NCBI RefSeq assembly: GCF_026151205.1
Contig: NC_087075.1
Span: 8,793,303-8,857,302, forward strand
Direction of reading: 5' to 3'
Length of the DNA stretch: 64,000 nucleotides
From: Bolinopsis microptera
Lineage: Eukaryota; Ctenophora; Tentaculata; Lobata; Bolinopsidae
Under the pieces are notes generated by a model, which was not told the DNA's origin, did no database searches, and saw only the letters and a list, made by a program, of their open reading frames with translations. The translations under genes were made by a program, and so were the position numbers. Of the stretch, positions 54,980 through 64,000 are shown one piece after another (position 1 is the first letter of the stretch; each line of letters begins with the position of its first letter).

Positions 54980-55993
54980 AACGGTTGGGATCCGACTATT
55001 AATTACACAGGGTGCGTATTACTTGACAGCATTCCCAAGGTTATCATGCTGGACAGACGCTTCAAGGTAATTATCCAGGACAGGAAAACTGCGATTAGCT
55101 ACATCGAAGAAATCTCACCTAACATCTGGCAGATCTTCACAGATGGATCGAAAGCAAGCGGTAATACAGGTGCGGGATTCTGTGTCATAAAAGGAACACA
55201 GGAATTCCACAGAGTCAGTTATCAACTTGGTAAACTAGCAACAGTTTACCAATGCGAGCTATTTGCTCTCCACATGGCTAGTATTTGGATCAAAGAAAAT
55301 ATAGGTACAACATCAATCATAAATCTCTTCTCAGATTCCCAGGCCTCACTCCTAGCGATAACCAGCACCAGCATCAGCTCCAGACTAGTGCTGGACATTG
55401 CTGACCAACTTAACACATTAGGTACATCCCACAAAGTAGAACTCAGGTGGGTTCCTGGACATGAAGGAGTACACGGTAATGAACTAGCTGATGAACTAGC
55501 AAGGGAGGGATCCAGCAGCACCCCCATTGGACCTGAACCCTTCCTCCCACTCTCGGAAGGCATAATCAACACCCACATAAAAGATTACCTCTTCAATCTC
55601 CATATCAAGAAGTATAAACAGGTGGCACTCAGTGACAAAGGAAAAACCCCACTAACATTTTTCCTCAACAAAAACAGGTACAAGATAATCAACATCACAG
55701 GTACTCACATCAGATGGCTAACATGGCTACTATCAGGACACAGCCCACTAGCATACTTCCAGACGGTAGCAAACAACGCCAAATTCGAAACACAAGACTG
55801 TGAACACTGCCCAGGGGAAGCAGAAACATCACAACACTTCCTATGTGAATGCATCCAGCTGATGACAACTAGACTGAGGATATTTGGTAAACCCATCCTA
55901 ACAATTGAGGAACTCATCAATAGTAAACTCGACCACATTATCAAATTTGTGGAAAAGTCATCAAGGTTTGACAGAGACGATCTATTTGGATAA
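54980..55993 (+). pseudogene. LINE ORF2 RNase H and C-terminal Cys-His domain
   Basis: The frame is open from about 54980. RNase H catalytic residues are present: Asp in IFTDGSKASG, Glu in VYQCELFALHMA, Asp in LFSDSQASLL, and His/Asp in WVPGHEGVHGNELADELARE. A C-terminal CEHCPGEAETSQHFLCEC gives the CCHC-like finger typical of this LINE group. It was separated from its RT by the foldback insertion. An in-frame ATG at 55046 would start a free-standing RNase H of 315 residues, probably not meaningful. Confidence 0.88.
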
Positions 55994-56392
55994 GCACCTA
56001 GGACATACACCAAGGCTCATAAACAATCATACATTAGATCCACACAGGACTATCTCAGATAGTGACACATATCCAGTGGACCATGCTCAGAAGTCCCTCG
56101 CCTGCCCGCCGAAGAAGAACATCTGAAGTGGGTTTGCTCTGAGCAAGGTAGTAACAGCTTCGAGACTCCAGAGGTCTGTTGCGTTGATATCTATTATTCT
56201 ATGCTTTTGTATATACTTAGGGAGTCCTGGAGTGTGGCTAGCAGGAGTCACACTCTGTGGGCACGGCGAGAAGGCCTCCCTCTTCACTAGGAGGCCAGAA
56301 ACCGTTGACCAAACCAGAGAGAGAGAGAGAGTTTGTTGGGTGAGGGCCTAAACCGCTGGTTCTTGTGATGTGAGCAAAGTAAAGTCAAATTT

Positions 56393-56836
56393 ATGACATC
56401 ACATCATCACACATATACATGTCATGCAAGAACTCTCGATGACAGAAGATCAACAGCTCAAATAAGGTGCAGTTCTCACAGACTCAGCATAGAAATTGGG
56501 AGATACGAAAACACACCTCTAGAGAGCAGAACTTGCACCTTTTGTGAACTGAAAGGATCAACCGGGATCATAGAGGATGAAACACACTTTCTCACTTCCT
56601 GCCCACAAGGGAAGGCTATCAGAGACAAGTTTACCAGAGCTAGTGAAAGCTTGGGAAACAGCAATGACAACGGACTGACCAACATTGTCAACACTCTCTC
56701 TCGTACCCAAGATCTTTACGGTAACCTTAACGAGCAGGATGTGAACTTGATTAGACTTTCATGCTCAACCATCAGAGAAATGTACAGTCTGAACCTCAAG
56801 CACAAAGACAGCCTTCGTGATGAAGATGGAAAATAG
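56393..56836 (+). pseudogene. C-terminal fragment of a different LINE
   Basis: The frame contains RCSSHRLSIEIGRYENTP, then CTFCELKGSTGIIEDETHFL and TSCPQGKAIRDKF: a C-x2-C...H...C finger of LINE ORF2 C-termini, but not the same as the one at 55800. It begins after TGTTGGGTGAGGG, which also marks the 5' UTR of the 46640 element. Confidence 0.65.
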
Positions 56837-58064
56837 CCCTTCAGCTCTTTTTTGCTTTTCTCGTTCTTCCTTTCCTTCTCCTCTTGCTTTGGATCTGTGA
56901 CGGATGCTATGAGCGACTCTTGGGACTTTCCGTCCCTACATGGGCTTCCGGCCGTGCGTCCATGTATGAACTGTGGGGCCTTCAGAGTGATAGGGTTACA
57001 ATGGTTGTCAGTACAGCAATGGATCGCTCCATTGGCCCGACCTCCGAGACGGGGTATCCGAGAGGACCCTGGTCGTGACCAGCTCTGCACCAGAAGGTGT
57101 ATTCTGGCGCCTGAAATCTTGGACCGTAGTCTGCGTACGGGGTAGACTGCCACGGACGATTATGTTACATGGGCCGCTCACTGCATTCTGATTTTAGCCA
57201 GACCTCAGCAGGTGGTTTGTCTCCACTCTTGTTTCTTTTTTCTTGTCCCCCTGCATCATGTCCTTCTCCTTTACTTCCCCCTCTTTCAGTCTTCATTTTC
57301 AGCATCAGCCTCATCAGTTTTAGTATTCAGAGCCACTTGCTCCTACGACCGCACCTTACTGGCTCACTGCATTTGGCCCAAACGGCATTTTAATTTTCCG
57401 TTTTTTAACTCGCTTACTGTGCATTTCACTTTTTTGCCCTAGCGACTAGCTTACAGTCATTATCATGTCACCCATCACAACATTTTGAACTTCGATAGTA
57501 CCTCACATGAATTTATCGACAGTTAACTCTCTTTCACTACGACATTCTTAACTTTGTCACACAGTATCACATTTTCATTAGACACCTACATTTTGAGAAT
57601 CATTTAATTTTCGAATGGAATTTTACCGAATTAAAACCGAGTGTGTGTGTTTGAGCGATTTGTACAACATTTCTGTAATGTTTCAAATTATATTCAAATG
57701 TTCTAAATGTTCTGTCTACAAAATATCTTTGCACTTGTGAACAAATATTTAATATACATTTCCCCACCAACATTAATTATTTATCAAATACAATATTTAT
57801 TTATTTTTTTAATGTATCAAAACATTATCCTATTTTAAAAACCTAATCAAACTTCTCAGTGGAATAAAGTAAAACGAAATTTAAACTTAATTGCCATAAA
57901 TTTAAATTTTAATGCCATATTATAAAGATTTATAAAACGCTTCTTTGCCACACAATCTGCTCTATCGAAAGATATATGTCACAAATGAAGGCTGAAATGA
58001 AAGACTTAAAAGAGAGAGTGAAACAAAACACTTTGAATATCTAAAGAGGAATTTAACGGAGAAT
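56837..58064. other. LINE 3' UTR and AT-rich DNA; no gene
   Basis: 56837-57200 looks like the untranslated tail of the fragment before it. The rest is AT-rich. A short coiled-coil-like frame at 57976-58044 (MSQMKAEMKDLKERVK) ends in a stop just before the next ORF and may be its original N-terminus. Confidence 0.5.
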
Positions 58065-59009
58065 ATGGGAAATTTGTTAGCTAAGGGGGTTCCCTTGATT
58101 AACAAAGTATCCTCAAACCCACAAGCTGACAGTGGCATGGATGAAGCACTTCGCACACTGCATAACATAACGGAGGAAAATAAAAGCATCCTAAAAGAGA
58201 TGAACAAAGTAGAGTTCAAGAGAACTGCAATTGGACATCAGGGTGTTTCTACAAGACACACAAACCTGGATCTTTTCAGTACCATAGCAGAAGATAAAAC
58301 ATATGAGGGCAAACAATACTACATTCACCAGCCATCAGAAACCACTGTTAATGACTCCATGACAGTCCTAGTCTCAAGAGGACTCTCAAGAAATTATCTT
58401 AAAAACAGTGCAACTATTAAGAGAAACTTCAATAAATATTTTAAAGATATGGCCATAAAATCGACATTTGTCACCAAAGGTGGATCATTGATGATTGAGC
58501 TCACATCTAAAGAGGATGCAATAAGAGTTGAAGGATCATGGAAAGGTGATTTCTTTGCAAACAGTAACATGACTACAGAATGCAGGATCTTAGAAAAGCT
58601 AAGCTGGGCAGTCATTCTCAAAGGAGTACCCACATACATTCAGGATAGTGATCTAACAATTTCTGTGGAAAGGTGTTATCCAGGAGCTAGGGCAAAAAGA
58701 TTTGTGACACGGGACAACATTTCTCTGAAAACTCTTAAGATCAACTTTCAGACTAAGGAAGACTATGAGAAATGCTTAGGAAATGGGTTAAAGCTCGGAC
58801 AGGTAATTTATACTGCGGAAGAGTATAAGCCGAGAAGGAGAATCATCCAATGCTACAATTGTTACAGGTTTGGCCATGTTGCTAAACTTTGTACCCAAAA
58901 CCATGCAACATGTAGCAAATGTGGAGACAATCACCACTCATATCAATGCAAGAGTAACCGAAGAGACTACTGTATTAATTGTGATGTCTTCGGCCATGTT
59001 TTTGATTGA
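58065..59009 (+). pseudogene. LINE ORF1 (gag-like) with zinc knuckles, cut in the third
   Basis: 314 residues. An N-terminal helical part is followed by an RRM-like region (WAVILKGVPTYIQDSDL ... LKTLKINFQTKEDYEKCLG) and zinc knuckles CYNCYRFGHVAKLC and CSKCGDNHHSYQC. A third, CINCDVFGH, is interrupted by the antisense LINE tail at 59010-60075; NRDCPTSQN, just past the insert, probably completes it. ORF1 of Jockey/I-type LINEs with this layout binds element RNA. The ORF2 of the same element follows at 60178. Confidence 0.8.
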
Positions 59010-60075
59010 AATAAATTTTCGTGCACATACAGAATGAATGGTTAATAATTTAATATATATGTAGACCAAGGTCTGTGCACGGGATGCTTCCTGGAAGAAT
59101 CCAGTTCTTTTAGCGGGGCACCCTACCTAAAGCCAAATTGAGATATAATAATCATATTCCTAGAGAAATAATCAGAAATCGAATACCAATCAAATAATAT
59201 GATATATAGGAGTAGTAACCATATATTTACTATGCAAAATGCCCCAACCACATAGTGTAAATTTATATAGAATTCAAATTCCATATCATCATTAAACCTC
59301 AATAGTCAATATAATAGCCCAAGCAAAATTAAATAACTTCTTATATACCTTACTGTCATACTACAAATTAATTAAACATTTGAAATCTGTTAACCAGAGA
59401 ATAAATTTCTAAAACTAATGCAAGTGAAATAATTTAGATGCAATAATGAATGCCTAATGTGAGTATCATCTGTCAATGTCCTTGTAAAAAAGTCTGTAAA
59501 AGAGATATGAGTAACTAATATAGAAGAAAAAACAGGAAGTTGTCGTCTGTTGAAAAATAAATAAAATATCTAGAATATAAATTAGAATATAAAATAACAT
59601 TCAGTCAATGTGTCGTCAATAAACTGTACAATTATCAAATGTTAAAACTGGGTGATACAGTCACCAAAAATAAATACTAAGTATAATAAGTAAATAAATT
59701 AAATGTGGTCTATAAAACTACCACTAGGTATAATAGGTCAATAAATTAAAAGAGGTTTATAAAACTACCACTGTGCGAACCCTTTCTCCAGTTAAAACAT
59801 GTCAGTCATGTGCAAAATCAATCAAAATGGTAAGGTGGTAAAAAAGGGAAAATCCTTAAATCGATACATCAATTATATATGCCTCAGATTTAAAAGAATT
59901 AGAAGATACTTAGTTATCGTCGACTATGATTGCAGTGTAAAATTTGTCATATGAATTGTCGACGGTATAATTAGGGTCTGTTGTTATAGATGAGAGTAGC
60001 TGTTTCTTATACGAATCACTAAAGCTTTTAACATCGGGCAGATTTCGTAGATCTGTTGGAACATTATTCCAACAT
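59010..60075 (-). mobile_element. 5'-truncated LINE tail inserted antisense in ORF1
   Basis: On the minus strand, 60074 down to 59910 encodes CWNNVPTDLRNLPDVKSFSD and on to ...IIVDDN-stop, the W-N-x-(L/V)-P...SF end typical of CR1/L2-like RTs. About 0.9 kb of 3' UTR follows, down to about 59010. Nothing upstream of the C-terminus remains. Confidence 0.7.
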
Positions 60076-60177
60076 AGCTACAAACAGAGATTGTCCAACA
60101 TCCCAAAATATTGTCATGAAACTCAACATGCAACCAAAAAAATGTTCAAAATCACCCACACAACCCAACAGTAGATT

Positions 60178-62758
60178 ATGATCTTTGGCCAAATAAATAT
60201 AGCAAAGATGTCAACTAACTCTGAGATGACACTTGACAAGTTTATCTACGAAAATGAGATACTCTTGATGGCGGTTCAAGAAACAAGCTCTTGGACTCAA
60301 TCAGACGGAAGTTTCCTTCATAAAAAGGTATTTCATAAAGCTGGGGACATAAATAAAGGGACAGCTGGGGTAGCCCTCGTCATTGATCCTTCACTACATC
60401 CAGAGTTGGTCTATGACCTTAACGTAGACGAAGTTGATGCTATTTTGTGCCAAATAAAAGTTGAAGGAAAGAGATATTTGGTGGGATCAGTTTATTGCAA
60501 ACCTTGCAATAACTCTAATGATTCCATAAGAAAATTTGAAGGACTTCTTGCCCACATTGATAAAGCAAGAGAATATAAGGCTAAATATAAATTCAACTCT
60601 CTTCTCACAATTCACATATGGAGACTTTAATGCAAGACATCATGACTGGGGAGATCATGTTACCACGCAGCGAGGAAAGAAGCTTCTAGACTACGTTGAA
60701 AAGGAAACCCTAACTCTCTGCTCACCATACGACTGCACATTTGTCTGTACAAATGGAGGAAGTGTTATTGACTTAGTGTTAGCCGAAGGCCCTATCATCT
60801 CAAAGTTGGGAAATCAGTAAATGGATAAAGATGTTGAATTATTTTCAGGTGCCCCAAGAAGAGGTCACCATCCGGTGCTTCAAGAAATCTGCAGAGGGAT
60901 CCCAAAATCAGACACTGTCCCCAGAGTGTGTATGGACTGGAAAAATGCAGACTGGAAAATATGGACAAATGCAATCGAGACCAACTGTCAACATCTTCGT
61001 TCGGCCCCAGAGTTATTAAACCGAGGGGATCAGCTATGGCAGCAGTTATTACATAAAATACAGGAGGCTAACCGAATGTTCATCCCTCAGAAGACAGTAT
61101 CCATTCATTCAAAACCATATTGGTGTCCTGCACTTACAACTCTATCTAATGAAGCGAAAGAAGCGAAAGAAAGATTTAAGCAAAGATCAACTCCCAGAAA
61201 CAAGGCCACACTCACTGAAAATGAAGCGAAAGAAGCGAAAGAAAGATTTAAGCAAAGATCAACTCCCAGAAACAAGGCCACACTCACTGAAAGCGTTGAA
61301 TCATTCAAGAAAGCGCTGATTAAAGAAAAGAATGAGTGGATTCGTGACAGAGTTGAAACACTAAACACCAAAGACTGCACTCAATTCTGGAGAAAATATA
61401 AACGAGTTTTTGGGGCCAAAACTGACAATTTTATCTGCAACCTCAAAGACTGTGACTTGCTGGTCACATCTGAAAAAGATAAGGAGGAATTGTTATTTAA
61501 TACTTTCTTCACAGGAAAACACCTTCAAAACCGACCCAATGACCGAGAGCACGACATGCATGTAAATAATGAGTTCAGTAAATTACAGAATGTTAGCAGC
61601 AAATCTGCAAGTAGTTACAATGAAGATGATCCGCTGAACAACCCTATTTCTATGGACGAGATAAAAGCAGCTATAGAAAGGCAAGAAACAAATGACAAAT
61701 CATGTGATGCAGACAATATTCACCCTACCATCCTCAAACAAATGAAAATAAATTGTCTTCACGTCTTGCAGATTATATTTAACTGGTGTATGAGCACAGG
61801 AAAATGGCTGTGGAAAACTTCAGATGTAACATTCTTAAGGAAAGAAGAAAAATCCAGCTACATGTTACCTGGTGCTTATAGACCGATTTCCATATCATCA
61901 TACTTTGGAAAGATTTGTGAAAGAGTGCTAGATAAAAGATTGAGACTCTTCCTGGACATTGAAGGAACTCTTGATGAAGATCAAGAAGGTTTTATTGGAG
62001 GGAGATCAACAACGCGATATCTTTTCAGAATGCTGGCTAACCTTGAGGAAGTTAAAAGACAGAAGCTGGCATGTATAGTGCTTTTCCTTGACTTCGAAAA
62101 GGCATTTGATAGTGTTCATCTCCCATCACTATGTGTCAAACTATCAACTCTCGGTATTCAAGGAAATATTCTTAACGTGCTGAGAAATTTCCTGTTCAAC
62201 CGGACGATATGTCTAAAAGTGAACAACTATAAAGGAGAAAAAAGAAATTGTACAATATTTGGATTACCTCAGGGGGCTGTACTATCACCTCTCCTCTTCA
62301 TCCTTTACATAGCAAACATGACACACAACACCTGCTACAAATTTGCTGATGACGGTACACTTATGATTTCCTTCGAGAACATCTCCGAATGCCATGAAAA
62401 AATGCAGATGGTTTGTGACCACCTCAGCAAGTGGTGCATCAAGAACAAGCTAGTAGTGAACTGTGATACGAATAAAACGGAGGCCATAATCTTGAAAACT
62501 GCAGCTTATACCGAAGAACAGAAACCTGCAGAATTATGTATTAATGGGAAAAGCATCAACTACGTCCAAAGCACAAAGGTCCTTGGGGTAATAGTAGATG
62601 AAGACCTCAATTTCAAGAAACATGCGTCTCAAAAACTTAAAGAATGCAAAAGAAAGTGGGGATTAATAACAAAATCAACTAACCGCAACTACGGTCTAAA
62701 CGTTTACAGCCTCACTCTCCTCCTTAGAGAAACAAATTTTTTAGAGAAACAAATTTGA
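60178..62758 (+). pseudogene. LINE ORF2: AP endonuclease and reverse transcriptase, damaged
   Basis: Endonuclease: QINIAKMST and MAVQETSSW in the frame at 60178-60630; a shift near 60610 moves to YGDFNARHHDWG and SVIDLVLAEG; a TAA at 60818-60820 precedes RRGHHPVLQE. RT: A IVLFLDFEKAFDSVH, B IFGLPQGAVLSPLLFILY, C CYKFADDGTLMI. It ends early at LTLLLRETNFLEKQI, with a short direct repeat (AGAGAAACAAATTT) at the break, so the C-terminal domain and 3' UTR are lost. No RNase H. Residues 110-157 of the second frame carry a perfect 24-residue duplication. Confidence 0.85.
61148..61291. repeat. Exact 72-bp tandem duplication within LINE ORF2
   Basis: Two direct copies of a 72-bp unit encoding NEAKEAKERFKQRSTPRNKA plus LTLTE-like residues, in frame. 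The lack of differences implies a recent duplication or an assembly artefact. Confidence 0.95.
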
Positions 62759-64000
62759 ATTTTGATCTTTATTACAGATTAAACATATCATATATAACCA
62801 TAAAAGCCGCGCGTCGGCTGATTGCCTCAACTTGGATTGGTAGTAATTTCAGTTTACAGAAGCTGAAGGACGGCAGCTCAAAAGCCCCAGTGAACCATCG
62901 GAAAGATCAAGGACTCGAGTGCCAATAGTGGCTTTTTCGAACCCATTTTCGCCGATTTGCTGTGGCCCAGATGAGCCGCGCCCTGCTGCTTAACGGCACA
63001 TAATGGTTTTTGTTTAAATACTTGTTTAAATTTAAGCGATAATTCATTTGGTGGTTTACAGTTTTTGAATCATGTTCATCATTTATTTTTCGTTCAATTA
63101 TCACGTGTTTACAATTCAGTCATACCATGCATAGTCAACATTGTTGAGGCAACCAGCTTCCGCAGTTCAATAATTGGAGACCGAAAAATATAAATTGATC
63201 GAAATTTACAATTCATCGTTATCAAATATAGTCAATAATATTCTTGATTCCATTTAGTACATAATAAGTTGGTTTTATTCTCTTGCAACACTACTGCACA
63301 ACAAAAACTGCGCCTGTCCACCAGCAACAGCGCAGTCATAGGTGTGCAGCCAAAGCTAGGCCACACACCCATGGCCGCGCCGGTTAAACAACTCTATATT
63401 CAATCGTTATATTAGGAAATTTTAGTTAATTCTTTGATCACTCTTCAGTGCCGGTGGGCAGGCGCCCCGCATAGTTGGCTTTCCAAATTTACAGTCTCAA
63501 GAAAGCCGAAACGGTAATCGAGTCCCGGAGCAGAACACACATTTAGAAAATTGAAAAATTAAAATTAAAATTAAAATAACAAATTAGAAATTAAAAATTA
63601 AAAATTACATGACTACGAGAGTCCAGACAGGCGACAAACACACAAACCGGACGAGGAGAGGACCCACTGCTGAATTCGACATATAATAAATTGTTGAAAA
63701 CATAATGATTCCTACACTAATATGATCTTGAGGCATGCCCTGCATGTACTGTGCGAGTACATTGTAAATAATATCTGATAAGATGGGCCAAAAATAGCGG
63801 CACAGCACGCAAAATGCGCGGCGTGACCGCCGAAATTTTATACTTTAGACATTAACATTTCAATCGGCTTTAGCGCTCAGCATATCTTCATTGAGTAGAC
63901 ATTAGAATTTCAGTTCGTTGGAATCGAAGTTCAGTTCACACCAATCTATTTCGTCGTACCTGGACTGCATGCCGAGTAACTCCTTTTTTATTGTGGATTT
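62759..64000. other. No gene seen
   Basis: AT-rich DNA with two GC-richer islands (about 62810-63000 and 63290-63400) and an A-rich (AATTAAA)n stretch near 63550-63605. ORFs such as 63605-63808 on the minus strand show nothing recognisable. Confidence 0.45.

Larger units (their letters stand above)
46640..56330 (+). mobile_element. Near full-length I-like LINE with RNase H, disabled
   Basis: Order: 5' UTR from about 46640 (TGTTGGGTGAGGG), ORF1 at 47276, ORF2 endonuclease-RT at 48866-51573, foldback insert 51590-54975, RNase H and Cys-His end at about 54980-55993, 3' UTR to a (GA)n tail at 56318-56330. RT followed by RNase H on one ORF2 places it in the I/LOA/Ingi group. It is inactive: one frameshift, one nonsense codon and the insertion. 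No target duplication could be paired, so the outer limits are approximate. Confidence 0.8.

Noticed and set aside
55046-55993. Free-standing RNase H gene
   Set aside because: The frame upstream of the ATG reads as LINE linker back to the foldback junction at about 54980, so this is the displaced 3' part of ORF2.

Overview
The window is nuclear DNA of an invertebrate animal. The genes are split by GT-AG introns, intergenic DNA is AT-rich, and there are several LINE families plus many small inverted-repeat transposons. The gene set (Suv4-20-type methyltransferase, TRP channel, UCH-L3, ARL1, SULT sulfotransferases) is metazoan. The species cannot be named from sequence alone; an early-branching or marine invertebrate such as a cnidarian or sponge is only a guess.

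Layout. 1-3259 (-): eight exons of a KMT5B/C (Suv4-20) histone H4K20 methyltransferase, running off the left edge. 4.2-5.6 kb: a ten-copy decayed array with ankyrin-like coding on the minus strand, next to a reverse-transcriptase scrap. 7282-11579 (+): a complete seven-exon ankyrin TRP channel; all six splice phases agree and the sum is 794 codons plus stop. 12-25 kb: a transposon-rich stretch with four small inverted-repeat elements carrying 8-bp target duplications (three perfect, one 7/8; hAT type), two LINE ORF1 relics each broken by a DNA transposon, a 5'-truncated reverse transcriptase, and weak exon-like relics. 26.8-28.2 kb: an acidic prothymosin-like gene (+) converging on UCH-L3 (-), with 3' ends predicted to overlap. 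29.96-33.14 kb: an inverted-repeat element filled with about 2.5 kb of CCT-rich polypyrimidine DNA. 34.2-42.3 kb (-): ARL1 in at least eight exons; seven were found, and a 5.9-kb intron holds a GA tract and transposon pieces. 42.99-45.9 kb (-): one intact SULT gene, a short relic and a frameshifted copy. 46.6-56.3 kb (+): a near full-length I-like LINE (ORF1, endonuclease, RT, RNase H) split by a 3.4-kb foldback element. 58-62.8 kb (+): a second LINE with zinc-knuckle ORF1 and an endonuclease-RT ORF2, interrupted by a third LINE tail on the opposite strand.

The host genes are unrelated housekeeping or signalling genes (chromatin, ion channel, ubiquitin, Golgi traffic, sulfation) and do not form a pathway. 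The main interest is the layered transposon history: targets and inserts can be read directly, often to the exact base. Exon boundaries were read by eye from splice sites and phase, so they are strong where phases chain across several exons and weaker for isolated exons.
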